Both the position numbers and the translations under genes were made by a program. From Hydractinia symbiolongicarpus (lineage: Eukaryota; Cnidaria; Hydrozoa; Anthoathecata; Hydractiniidae), in assembly GCF_029227915.1 (NCBI RefSeq), contig NC_079878.1, positions 4,836,001 to 4,900,000 of the forward strand: a DNA stretch of 64,000 nucleotides. Reading direction: 5' to 3'. Numbering within the stretch: position 1 is the first letter of the stretch; every line of letters starts with the position of its first letter. The notes under the pieces were generated by a model, which had not been told where the DNA came from, ran no database searches, and saw only the letters and a program-made list of their open reading frames with translations. Below are positions 12,001 through 23,912 of this stretch, piece by piece.

Positions 12001-15000
12001 TTACACAATAAGACTTAATTAACCCCACTGAACTGTCTGGAATTGCCTCATGTATTTATACCTTTAATTTTGTCGTTGTTCGTTTAAAAGTAACAAGAAG
12101 CCCTGCGGCTTAAAGATTTCCGCCATTAGCAATAATCTGAACTTTGAAGAGGACTGAGTAATATCGGGAACAAAATCATTGAATAATTTAAAAATTTAAA
12201 ATTTAAACTTTTGATTATTATTGTAACTTGAAATCATAGCTAACTTAACTTACATAAACTTCATTTCTATATAAGAACAATTTTAAAAGAAAAATAATAA
12301 TCCTGAAAATTGATGAACAATAAAAACAAAATAAGAACAACGGAAAGACTGAAAATTTATCTATTTTCTCTTTTTCTCTGAAAAAACAACTTGAAAAAAA
12401 TCTTAAGGTGGCAGCAATTATTTTTACATAATCAGTTACGAAAGGTTATTCAGACTACATATTCTTATTTTTTCTTTTATAACACACTTGTCACGATTTT
12501 ATAGCTATAATACATTATCTTTTACCAAAAATATTCAGCCTCAACAATTTCTCTTTAAATTAAAATTAGTTCTGCTGCTAGTCCTACTGAATTACGTGCT
12601 TGCAAAATTGTACAGAAAGAAATGACGTAATTATTAACATTAATAACATCAAAGATGGCGCATTATAAAACGATCTTCATTATGCTAAACTGCGCGAGCT
12701 TTAACTTTCGATAGTATGTAAGTATTGTTTATTGAATAATAAAACAATTCGTTGCACAGTTAGGATTCTTATTGGCCTAGCTGTCTCTATCTATCTTCTC
12801 AGGCGATTTTAAAGATTCCGCTGGCGGAAATCAAAAAACCGGGCTATTTTGTCGAATAGCATAAGAGAACGTTTGATTTTTTAATTTGTTTCTCAAATAA
12901 GAATAATGTAAGCACACTGTAAAGGCGAATCTCCAACGGGACGATTGTTTCGACGATCGTCATTAATACTCGAATTTGGTCGCGATTTTCGTCAAGACGA
13001 AAAGTTAATTGTTTTCTAATTTTCGTCACAAAAATCGTCGCGAATATCGTTCAGTGGGGATTCCGTTTAAGCCTGTTTGTGTTTTTGATCGAATAATAGG
13101 GTGGAATATCTTGAATTATTTGATAAGCGGGTTCACCGGCCGCTATATAACAATACTTTTTATTGAGCAACTCCACGTGGGATAATTTGAGTATTATCTT
13201 ACCTTTTATAAAAACTCGGGGCTCAGATTATGTGTATTAATTGCTGACTTTGCAAATTTTATAGAAATTAAAAATTATTACATGATAGAGCTCTCACTGA
13301 AAATCAGTTTTTATGCTGTAGGCTCGTACAACAATAAATTCAAGTGTGAGATTTGGCTGGAAGAAGTATCATCTAAGTTACAGTCAGCGCTTTTTGTTGT
13401 TTAAATTTAAAGTTTTAACGTCACATTCTTTCGCTTATTTTTAGTTCTTTTCGCGGATTTTTATTTTGACCTATTCACCAGAATTTGTGACTGCAAAATA
13501 TTTTCGGTTATTTTTTTCTGAAAAATACTTAATTCGGAGGAACACACAAGTAAATAAAAACAATATTTTTGTCAAAGATTACTATGGCGAAAAGTATTTC
13601 GCGTTATAAATTAACGATGTAAAAAAAGCATGAAATCCTATTCCATCAATTTCTTCTTCTAGTTTTGCTCGAGTATCAACAACGCTATGGGTTAGTACCA
13701 AATGAAATAAACAGTCAACAAGAATTGGAGAAACTTCTTGACGTCAGGAATGAAGTGTTGGAAGAGCAAAATGTGGATAATGATCTTCTAGACGACGAGT
13801 TTTGTTCGTAAGTGGTTTTATTTTTATATTGTTCTCAAATGTCCTATGAGTAAATTGAAAGATGTATTGTTTTGAAGTTGTTGTAAACTTAAGTGCATAA
13901 ACACCTGTAAATAAATATCATGCGTGAAGTTACATTTTGGCGTCAAGTTTTACGAAATCCAATGTAGCGAGATTATCCACGTGCTCTATTTGTTTTGACA
14001 AGTGAAGGAGGGTTGAGAACGTGGACGAAAGAAACCTGTCCCGTTGCAATAGGTGAAAAACATGTATTATTTTGCATTTTGATGTAGGTACTGCGTTGGA
14101 ACGTTGTATCCGGTCAATGCGATCATCGGTGGTGTGATGGCACAGGAAGTAATTAAAGTAAGTTTTCAGAATGTTTTTAAGGAAAAGAAACGCGTAGTAT
14201 TTCACTCAGTCTTGTTCGATTTTTCGCAAATTTTGGACGTTGTATTTCTTTTCATTTGCTTGTGGTGTTGTTTTAAAAAAGGGTGTCACGCGAAAAAAAG
14301 TCATTGGTTTTGAATTTATTTTCATGTTCCATAAATGTTTGCACAGTTAAAGCTTGTTTAACGTATTTCCTAAGAAAGCTGGATATGTGTGACGTAAGCT
14401 AAGTATTGAAACAGTGTTCAATTCTGCATTGTAGACTGCTCCCTTCCTCCCTAGTTATAACCTGAAAATTAAAAGATTTTCGAAGTTTTAATTTTGCCTT
14501 TTTCACAGATGTTTTTTTAAATTCGCGAAATATTTATTAAGATTTTGCGATTATTAATACCCGCGAAAAAAGATAAGAAATATCAATAATTCGTGAAATT
14601 TTTATCTGAGAATGAAAAAAAAAGGACAATTTTTGTTCACACGAGGAAAAAAATCGTTATCGTCAAAGGCTTAATAAAGGATTATTAACCGTGTAATTCT
14701 GTGAAAGTTATTGATAAAATGCTTTTTTTTTCAATCAGCACCATTTTAAATCAAACACTCGCACAAAGCTTCTGTGAAGCGTGTGCACAAGTACTCAGTT
14801 AGAAATTATTTTTAAAAACGCTCACTGACTTTCTAACTTCGGATTAACGTTTAGTGTATACTTGTCGGTTGATGAATCATACCTTAGTTACCTAAACCTC
14901 TCCTCCCTTCTTGCAACTTTTAGGCAGTCTCAGGTAAAGATACGCCGCACAATAATTTTTTCTTCTACGATGGAGTGTCAACTAGTGGAATCGTCCAAAA

Positions 15001-15082
15001 GATATCGCCAATAATCGACAAGATGGCACCTTCAGTTGCGGAAGAAAAACCAAGTATTGACACTGCGGACGTCATTCTGTGA
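9061..15082 (+). CDS. SAE1: SUMO-activating enzyme subunit 1 (SAE1/AOS1)
   Basis: Nine exons: 9061-9164, 9261-9432, 10372-10518, 10593-10702, 10990-11089, 11446-11551, 13663-13807, 14088-14157, 14924-15082. They join in frame with GT-AG junctions to 370 aa (human protein 346). SAE1 pairs with the catalytic subunit UBA2 to adenylate SUMO in the nucleus; SAE1 itself lacks the catalytic cysteine. Visible marks are the N-terminal AVYDRQIRLWGVEAQQR signature, the nucleotide-binding LVGLSGLGNEVCKN (GxSGLG at about residues 45-50), LNPMVD and VCLTGCSRD, then FGYYGYMFADLG. A lysine-rich insert follows at about 180-210 (AKKSK, a possible nuclear signal), and AIIGGVMAQEVIK (306-318) plus PHNNFFFYDG near the end. 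The start is the first ATG before the conserved N-terminus. The final residues after FFFYDG are poorly conserved, as usual. Intron 4 carries repeat B. Confidence 0.95.
10761..10917 (+). repeat. 140-bp dispersed repeat B, copy 2, in SAE1 intron 4
   Basis: It has the same word order as the copy at 5865-6001, with an expanded (GGAC)n run before CAGACGTATACGGG. It sits in the intron between SAE1 exons 4 and 5 and does not disturb the splice sites. Confidence 0.7.
12917..13072. repeat. Foldback/MITE-like element in SAE1 intron 6
   Basis: The left side reads GGCGAATCTCCAACGGGACG and TTTCGACGATCGTC. The right side, reversed and complemented, reads AACGGAATCCCCACTGAACG and CGCGACGAT, an imperfect inverted repeat. 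The centre pairs GACGAAAAGTTAATTG with CTAATTTTCGTC. This suggests a small palindromic non-autonomous element; no target duplication was identified. Confidence 0.4.
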
Positions 15083-17961
15083 TTATTTTTCTTTTACTCA
15101 AAGATGGCTAACGATTGAATACAACAAGGTGGATGTCGCTTTTACGTTTTCGATTTATCCACAATCGGAACTTCTGTTATGTTATTTACGATGTAGATGT
15201 TTTTATATTTCTCAAACCTCTGTACTACGCTTTCTCTTCTGTAAAAGTCTTTCGCATCTTTGCAAATGATGTCAAGGATATGAACTTAAAAGCTAAAATT
15301 GAGGGTGACGATTGTCATCGAATTAATATTACAGGCTCTGAAGTTGAATGTCTACTTGCATGATTTTTACCTCGCAAACGGACAGGATCAGAACAGAACG
15401 AAACTTTGGGTTTTCAACAAACCTGATTAGTTATTTTTTGTTTCCTACGGAAAGCATCGGAAAAAATGGAATTCAAATCAAATTTCACTCGAAGGCAAAC
15501 TCCAAGGCAAACAAAATAATTTAGTGAAAATTCGTTTTAGGAAAATTGGGAAAAAAACTTGCCATCTCGTCGTTTGTATGCATTAAATTAATAAAGGTCT
15601 GTTATAGGAAATAATCCGTATAGCGGTTATTAAAAAGGTCTAATCAAACATAACACGTACATCGCTTATTGAATTACCTTTGTTATCTGAAAAGATGATT
15701 TTTTTGCAATGTAATTAATCCTTAAAAGAGCTGTCTGTTCAATAAAAGGCGGACTGCTTATCGTAAAATGAAATCTTTGTAAATCAATATCATTAACAAG
15801 CGTGTTATTTTTGACCTCGTGTTTTGAAATATATTGCGTCCCGTTATAAACAATTGATCGTTTATCCTGATATCTAAACCGTTAATCGTGCCTGAAGTTT
15901 GCCTCGATTACTTTTGTCACAAAACGCAATTATTTTAATTATTTTGAACGTAAGCCTTTAGATATTAAACAAATTGTTTTCACTTTTTCGTAGAAATTTT
16001 GTCTAGATTAAAAAGAATTCATTAAGGCTGGATATTCTTTAGCTGCTTGAACTTTGTAGAAAAAACTGACCCTAAATGCTCTGACTTTAAGAAGGGCGGA
16101 CACCTTCGTTTTTTTTGTTCATTTTCGCGAAAGTTTATGCCTTTGGAAATTACAAATCAGCAAAACGCGAAAGATATTTTACGAGAAGTTATGAATTTTT
16201 TTCAAGTCAATAGCATGCAGACTTCCTTTGTAAATAATTTTTTTATTTTTGCGAAAGTTTTTTACGCGAAATTCGTCTCAATATTACAATTTGCGAAATT
16301 CTCTGCCCTCGAAAGTTTATGCCCCTAAAATATATAAAGGAGGACATACATGTCGATTTTATTAAATTTTAACGGGTAATGATTATGTGAGCTCAACCGA
16401 GGCGTTTTATGTTTTAATATTGGGACGAACTTGAAATAACTAAGGAATTCTAAAGACAAGGTTTTGAAAGGGGTTTGAGGAGGCTGAAATTTGGGTCCTG
16501 GATCGAGCGAGCGCTGTGTAGCTATCATCACTTTAAAACGAGAAATTAGGTAAAGTGAAAAAAAGCACCACAAAGGAGTGTCTGCTTTATAACTTTAAAA
16601 AATTTCACATTGGAAATGCCATGGTTATTTACCAACTTGGGTACCATTTTTTTGATATGTTGGTCATAGAAATAAACTTAGTAGGTTGTTAAATAATTTC
16701 TTTCAAGGAGTCAGTTGAATTATGCTTTCATTAACTAATATCCATGGCGCGCCGTATTGATTACACTTTCACAATGCCAACATCAGATAAAAGATGGTGA
16801 CAGATAACTAGGATGAAAACAAAAATTCACTTGTGGCGTATCGCACATTCTTAACAACAACTTTTTTGTTTTGTTTTCATTTGATAACTACTCGTCTTTA
16901 GCAACCTCCTACACAACCGATGCATTATATTTGTCTTTCTAATATTAGTTTTGTAACTGGGCACAAAGGTGCATGAATCGGGGTTGATATGGGAATGGAT
17001 ATTTTTTTCTAGACTTAGAATTATTTGTCACGCGGATTCAAGAGATTGCAATTTTAAAATTAATATAAGATAAACTAACTAAGAATAGAATTTATATTCC
17101 ATGAAAATAATTTTATTTTTGTTTTGAATAACTTAACACTTCAAAAGAACCGCCTATTAGCCTTGTTGTATGCAATTTTCTCGATTTGTCTATAAAAACT
17201 GGCGTATTGGCGACACTCTTTCCTATGGCCATCTTTTCATGGCGAAAGTTGGCTACAGGGTAATTAATAAAGTTTTCAATGCTGTTTGATTTTTTTCGAA
17301 AAGTTAAATCAGTACCTTATGTCGCATTAAAAATGTCCAATTTATCAGAAGTGCTTGACATTTCCACACTGTTGTTGAATTTCGAATGAGGGAACAGGTT
17401 TCGAAATTAAGCAGAGCTTTTTCCAACGCATTTCAGTAAACCGCTCTGTGTATGAGTAGAAAAAATCACGTTAGAAACTCCACAACTATTTATTTGTTAT
17501 TCAGTCTCTTTTGTTGAAGTAAAAGAGATAAACATCTTTGTAATAAAGACGTCTTAACGATGTATTTGTCCCTCCTTTGACAGAACGCCCTCTTGCTTTA
17601 GATCGTGACAAGATTTTCTTACATGTAGATTGAGTACTAGGTTGCTTTTTCTTGTCATTTATCGCATTTGCTGAAGGGAACAAGACGTACAGAAGATATA
17701 AAGTTATCATCTAAGTGTATGTGTAAGGTTGTGATTACGAACTTGGTAAATTAGAATGCAGACAGTCGTCTTTTCTGATACTGAGAGACGAGACTATCTA
17801 TCTTGATAAACGATTGAGTTTGTAAGAAGGAAGATAATGCGAGCTAAACTACGTAGAGGGCAGTAAGTAGGAAATTGCTTAATCACCGCAACACTAGACG
17901 TTAAACACACACACAAGAAGCACCCGCCTAGAAGATAAACAGGCTTCGCACTTCGGTATTC
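15083..17961. other. SAE1 3' region and intergenic DNA
   Basis: No supported gene. Around 16120-16325 several GCGAAA/TTTCGC words and two copies of GAAAGTTTATGCC suggest a decayed dispersed repeat; an open frame there (16047-16328) is explained by it. Confidence 0.45.
15590..15595 (+). terminator. Likely SAE1 polyadenylation signal
   Basis: AATAAA about 510 bases after the SAE1 stop codon, followed by a GT-containing stretch. It is the first good hexamer downstream on the sense strand. Confidence 0.4.
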
Positions 17962-18357
17962 ATGTCGACGCTTTTTCAACTTTATTCAATTTTGTTGGTC
18001 CTGATGACATGGTGGGGAACTGAGGGAGCACTGCAAACGTGTACTACAACGTCCTATAACTATACAATACGTATTGAGAATTGTCAACCGAAGGTAATCA
18101 AGGTAAAGTTTTGTGAAGGAACGTGTAGTTCAAGGACGTCGCCGACAGGTAACAACTTTTGTTCACGATGTTATCCGTCGCATCAAAAAAACGTCACTGT
18201 CGCCGTTTTTTGTCCGAAGAATCCAACCGGCAAAATAAAAATGGCTAGTTACTTGAAAGTAAAACGTTGTCGTTGTCGGAAGGTTTCTTGTCCGAAGTTG
18301 GAAGCCAAAAAAAGATCTGGTGCTCATCGTGGCAACGTTCAACTATATGTTCAGTGA
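17962..18357 (+). CDS. Secreted single-domain cystine-knot (CTCK-like) protein
   Basis: One open exon of 131 aa. Residues 1-22 form a signal peptide (hydrophobic LYSILLVLMTWWG, then a small-residue cleavage region). The mature chain holds ten cysteines at 27, 41, 51, 55, 67, 70, 84, 103, 105 and 110. C51-E-G-T-C55 is the CxGxC ring half and C103-R-C105 the CxC half of a C-terminal-cystine-knot fold, as in mucin/VWF tails, bursicon and DAN-type proteins; C67-S-R-C70 stands where mucin-type domains often have adjacent cysteines. N-glycosylation sequons occur at N33 (NYT) and N77 (NVT). The tail is basic (EAKKRSGAHR). No other domain is present, so it is probably a small extracellular ligand or matrix protein rather than a piece of a mucin. 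A 5' exon cannot be excluded, but the signal peptide right after the ATG supports this start. The receptor is unknown. Confidence 0.8.
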   Translation: MSTLFQLYSILLVLMTWWGTEGALQTCTTTSYNYTIRIENCQPKVIKVKFCEGTCSSRTSPTGNNFCSRCYPSHQKNVTVAVFCPKNPTGKIKMASYLKVKRCRCRKVSCPKLEAKKRSGAHRGNVQLYVQ

Positions 18358-20468
18358 TTTATACATATCATGTGTAATGGACAGAGACAAAGGTGCCTTC
18401 ATGTTGAAGATACTACAGATTAAATTTGTGTTACGAAATGCAAACATTCTTATAAAGAGCACTGTATTAACAGTAGAATAGCGTGCTAATGCTGATGACG
18501 CAAGATAGCACATGAAAAGCATGTTTGTGCGAATGATGAAATTAGCTGCACTAAAATTTGTAAATGTCAACAAAATATGTCATTAAAATAGAACTCCAAA
18601 CGATGGCGTGGCTTCTTCAATGAGAACGAAGTAGTACAACCATGTTACAACGGGTGATTGTTGGGGTGCAGCACCCTTGCGATGAGAAAGGGAGGCGAGA
18701 TAAAGCAACCATATACATAACCACATTTTTGGGATTGACTTCCTCGTCATTTTGAGCGCTAGATTCTAAATCTCGGATAACTTTAAATCTTCGAAGTTAA
18801 CACTATAGTATAAAAACACCAATTACTTATTTTATGTGCTAAAAATGTTGAGGAAGATGTTGGATAACTAAATAGGCTTCACCTGACTGATGACGTGTCC
18901 TTTCTTTATTAGAAGGGCGCTCCTATATTTGAAATTTGCTTATTCATAAGAAATATGCAGAAACGACTGATATTAAAACAAAATACGTAGAACAAATTTT
19001 CATAACACGATTTTTTTCTGTTTCTGGAAAAATATGTCATGTCAAGATGTTTTTTCGTTCTCCAGTCCTTGTCACAAGTAAACAAGCGCATCTTTTTCTG
19101 AATGCCCTGGGTTTTATAAAAGATTAGATAAAAAATGGATGTACGTACATCCAAGGATAAAACGATCTTCCCTTTTTTTTCTAAAGATCATACTTTTAAA
19201 CCAGTTATATTATTCAACATTTATCCTGTTTATTAAACTAAATGTTTATTCAGACCAATTGTTAACCGTGGTAATTTGCTCATCGCAACAAAAGTAAAAC
19301 TCGGGCTGCTGCGACGCGTGTTGATATTGTAAGTTACGGCTGTCGTACCCATTTTGTGAGAACAAATCAGTAGCGTTAGTACCCCGTGGTAAAATGCACT
19401 GGTTCGTCAGTCGGGTATATTTTAGGACATCGTTAGTTTCATTATTTTTAGCAGAGTAAAGATTTGGAACCCATTTTGAACTTTAATAATAAAGAAAAGT
19501 TGCCGTTGGCCCATGAAAAGTTCACTCGACTGTTGTTCCTTGCAGCAACCTCGTTCCAAGCGCCTGTTTTTAATTTCTGTTAACGAACAAGATACAAAGA
19601 GAGAACCATCGGTGGGAACGAGCTTGTACTTGCAGCTACCATTTTTTTATAAAATTATTTTGCTTAAAATTCAGGGTTTTTCTGTATTTCTAACAACAAA
19701 AACAAAAATAAAATTCGCTAGTTGATTTGTTATATTGCAAACACCCAATACATATCTTGTATTAATTTACTGTCATGAAATTTATATATTCCCAACCTTT
19801 ATGATAAATTCACTTCAGCGTGTTAAATTTTTACGGTTGCGATATATATAGGTGCGAATGACCTTTAAAATTTCTTCTATAACGACAAATTAGAAAAAAT
19901 TTTACCCATAAAATTTCTTGTAACCCTTCATGCACGAGCAGTTTTCAAACACTTGCCATATGCAAAAGTAATTACTCGCAAAATGTAAACTTTTTTTACT
20001 CGGTAAATTAGTACGCTTAAGATAAATCTGTAAATCAAGGATATATTAATAACAATGGCACATTTTTTTTAGAAGTATTAAGAATCACTTGCCTATCAAG
20101 CTTTAAGATAATTTAAGAATTGCGTCTCATCTATCCACTAAACTCTTTAAATTCTCTGAACGTAAGACATTTAGTGAAAAGAAAATGCTTCAAAATGAAA
20201 AACTCTACCAAATCATTCAAAATACATTCCAGGCTCAAAACGGTTTATAATGCAGTCATATAAACCGTCGTAATAAAAAAGTGTATACTGAAGTAGTAAC
20301 GAATATTCAATTTGCTTGTGTTTTTTTTAAAAAACGGTATTTTTACTTTCAGGTTTTTTAAACTTTAGAATGATAAAGTCTTGAATGTTTTTTCACGTAA
20401 CTAAAAAAAAAATTATATTTACAAATTTTAAGTACAAATCTCGGTAAGCGTAGTATTTATTATCTCCA
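18358..20468. other. Intergenic, no gene seen
   Basis: AT-rich spacer between two convergent genes. Open frames up to 81 codons show no motifs. AATAAA on the minus strand lies only about 10 bases past the AP2S1 stop, too close to be its sole signal with confidence. Confidence 0.4.
18582..18587 (+). terminator. Possible polyadenylation signal of the CTCK gene
   Basis: ATTAAA, the commonest variant hexamer, about 225 bases after the stop codon. Confidence 0.25.
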
Positions 20469-22232
20469 TCATTCCAGCGTTCCAATCATGTGCAACTGCT
20501 TTAAAACTTTCGCTTGACTAGTTTCTCGAATCTCGCCAGCAAGAAACATTTCATCTACTACTGTGTACACCTAAAAAAACACAAACGGAGGAGTGCTTAA
20601 TATCAAAATAGCGCTGACTCAATAGCGCTGACTCTCCACTAAAAGGTTATCAGATGTCTTGAGTCTATTTCAAAGAAATTTTATATTTCCCGTTGAAGTT
20701 AACCCAAGTTGAGTTGACTAATAGATACATATGAGCCTCAAATGTAGTTGCTTATTAAAAAAGGAATGTATTCAAAAACATCTTAATCCAATTAAAAAAT
20801 CATTGGGAAGCTAGTATGACCTCTACTTGTCTTCAATTTATGTTAAAGAGACTTACGTTTCGATATCGTTTCTTTCAATATGGAAACGTTTATTGAATAT
20901 AGTTTTTAAAAATGAATGAAATCAAGATTGGTTGGCCGGAATTAAATAGCTAATTAAAGAGCTTGGCAACAGGCTCTGATAATGTGATAAAAGCAAAACT
21001 GGTTGACTTATTTACCCCCGTTTTTTAATGAATGAAAACAGAAAATGCGAAAAAATATTTTGGTGACAAGAAGTCGTAGACGATTAAATAACTGTCGATA
21101 ATTAGTAGAGACAAAACTCAATCTAAGTCAAGGTTTATGAATTTGTTAAAGAAGGTACGATATTATTCCAAATGAACATATATTAAACACTGACACAAGA
21201 AGAGGCGGTACCTTATAAAAGTTGAAGACGAGATCCAATTCGCAAACGTTGTGGAAAAATTCATTTAAAACCTAGAGATAAAATAAAAAATAAATAAACG
21301 AATAAATGGATGAATGGATAAATAAATGAATGAATAAAAATAAGCTAAAAAGTGTGGCAAAAATATATTTACTCACTTCTACAAAATTATGTATAGCTTC
21401 TAAATACATCAAATTGTTGTCGGCAACATCAACACAGAAACAAAAGTAAAGTCCAGCATATCTTCTGTAAACTATTTTAAAACTACGGAACTAAAAAAAA
21501 GAGAAAATAAAATAGTTTATTACTTTTTCATACAGGGTTATTTTATACCTTTACTTTCACGACTCTTTAATTTGACAAGAGAGATTTTTTCAAAATTTTA
21601 CTTTTCTGAAATATCTTTACAACATGAAAGGGATCTGTCGGTGTGTTCAAAATGAAGATACAGCGATGCAAGATACAGCGATGCACGATACAGCGATGCA
21701 CCAGACAGCGATGCACCAGACAGCGACGCACGATACAGCGATGCACCAGACAGCGATGCTCGTCAGTATAATAGTATATAGCGCCTAGTCTTTTTAAAAT
21801 ATAGTTTCCATGGTTATTGCATTATATTTACCATGGTAACAACATCCCAAGTTACTCTAACACTACTGCATTCAGTAGTTTGTGGTTTTAATACATCTAT
21901 AGTCACAATGGCTACAGCAATTAATGTCTTTTTATAACCACAACAATGCAAATTCGAATATCAAAAGAATAACATTACAAACCTCTACAAAATTTGTGTG
22001 TTTAGCATCTCGAACTGTGACTGTCGAATGGACTTCTTCAATCAACTTCTGCTTTTCATCGTCATCTAATGGAATATACCATTTAGCCAGTCGAGTTTTG
22101 CCAGCTCGATTTTGAATCAAAATAAAACGAATCTACAAAAGAAACCAGGATACAATCGCATTTCTGCAAAACACAGCAACTTACTAGCGAAATAAAAATT
22201 ATGGAAGATACAAAAAAAATACTCCTTACCAT
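20469..22232 (-). CDS. AP2S1: AP-2 clathrin adaptor complex subunit sigma
   Basis: Five minus-strand exons: 22230-22232 (ATG only), 21983-22132, 21377-21490, 21212-21271, 20469-20570. All junctions are GT-AG in phase 0, and the product is exactly 142 aa, the family length. AP-2 sigma is the small core subunit that binds [DE]xxxL[LI] cargo signals at the plasma membrane for clathrin-mediated endocytosis. Almost the whole sequence is recognisable: [92 protein letters not shown]. Pocket residues Arg15, Val88, Val98 and Leu103 are kept. Exon 1 encodes only the initiator methionine, followed at once by GTAAG. Intron 2 holds a 15-bp minisatellite. Confidence 0.97.
21657..21761 (+). repeat. 15-bp minisatellite, seven units, AP2S1 intron 2
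   Basis: Seven copies of (GA/CA)(T/G)ACAGCGATGCAC, such as GATACAGCGATGCAC and CAGACAGCGATGCAC. The two variants alternate, suggesting amplification of a mixed array. Confidence 0.85.
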
Positions 22233-23912
22233 TCTTCTGGTAATACAGCAGTTATGTTTTTTTTCTATTTATAATTCTAAATAAAAAAACAGCAGTCGTG
22301 GATAGTAAAAAATACATTTAAATGTAGTTCTAAGCACCGTAATCTTAGACACAAACAATAATGTTTTTCGACCTTCAGATAGAAATCTTGAAAAATTTGA
22401 TAATTTAAAAAGCCAATCAGAAACACTATTTTCTGCATTGCACGATATAAAAAAATCGTAAGCCGTTATATAGTATATTTGCAAGAATAATATCTACAAA
22501 ATACATCTATTTTTACATCTATGGTAAATATGTAAAGGCGTCTATAAAACTAACAAAAAGATGCTGATAATCTCAATTGGTCAAGCAGAATTTTTTCTAG
22601 CTACAAAAACAGTTTGTAAGGAAAAGCATTGTAAATTCTAAATAATTTCTTTCTTGTTTTAAATAATGAAAAATACTATCTAATGATAGCAATAACTGTC
22701 TGAAAAAATTAACATAGGCGAAGTAGAAAAATAAAGCTACATTTGTAAATTTCGAGGGTGTCCTATAATGTTACAAAATATATAAAAAGAACCCTGCGAC
22801 AGGACAGTTTACAGTTCTAAAATATAGACATTAATGATCAAGTTTCAATCTCGCATTGAAGTTAATTGAAGCCTCAAAAATGACGACTAACTTATAGTAG
22901 AGGACAAATGTAAAACGACATCTACAAAGGTTTTTTAAAACATGCAACAGAATTTACAATTATTCAACATTCATAATTCAACATAAGAAAGGATTGGTGA
23001 TCTAAAAGTGTTCAGAGAAGATGAATTGCTGCAAGTCAGTTGAAAGTATCTCATGTTGAGATCAACTGCAAAATTATGTTCTCCTACAAAACAAATGCGT
23101 AATAAAATCTAAGAATGGTACTTAGCAAAATCTTTTTTTCTTCAACAAATTTTTTGTTTACTATGCCTACGTTAGTGACTTATGGCTGGAAGGATAATCA
23201 ATAACAGTACGTATGTATGTATGCTTACATCTGGATTGTTTTGTAATTTTTTTTAGATGTAATCATATTACACCATCCTCACAAAACACATACATTGCAA
23301 ATGCAGAGTTTAATGTAACTGTGGTATTTGTGATTGCAAATAATCTTTCAAGAGAAAAACACGGCATAAAACCAATTTTTCAACTCCGTCAATACCAATA
23401 AGGCTGTCCATAAATATTATTCGTCTGCACTAACCTGAGTTACATAAGGGAATTTAAGTCAGCAAGAAAATAATAATTTAGTCAGCTTTATAAATAAAAC
23501 AACCATAATATGTTTTGTTTTTATGTCAAATTATCGAAATTATGAAAAAGAGAGGTTGAAAGTCTTTAGTCATAGGGTTCAGAAACCGGTAAGATTCATT
23601 AAAAAAATTTCTTTGCTCGCATTAAAATTTTTATAATTGTTGGGGTTGGCAATATTCTGCTTGGATCAGTTACAACAGGCGAAAAATTACTTTAAAGACA
23701 ACTTAAAAAAACATATCAAACAAAGTTAAACAAAACCACAAGACTTGATCAGGGTAAAATTTTCATAAATTTTAAATTCTTACCTAAATTACTAACAACT
23801 GCACACTCTAAATTCTGTATACTAAAAAAGTCTTGTCTTTAGAAAATGATCATCAAAGAATAATAAAAAAATTAGCAAAAATTACAACAGAACACCAACC
23901 ACAGATTTCCAG
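22233..23912. other. AP2S1 upstream region and intergenic DNA
   Basis: AT-rich and without a supported gene. It must contain the AP2S1 promoter and 5' UTR, but no clear core element was recognised. Confidence 0.4.

Noticed and set aside
16047-16328. 93-codon plus-strand ORF
   Set aside because: Composed of repeated GCGAAA/TTTATGCC words, so a decayed repeat rather than a gene.
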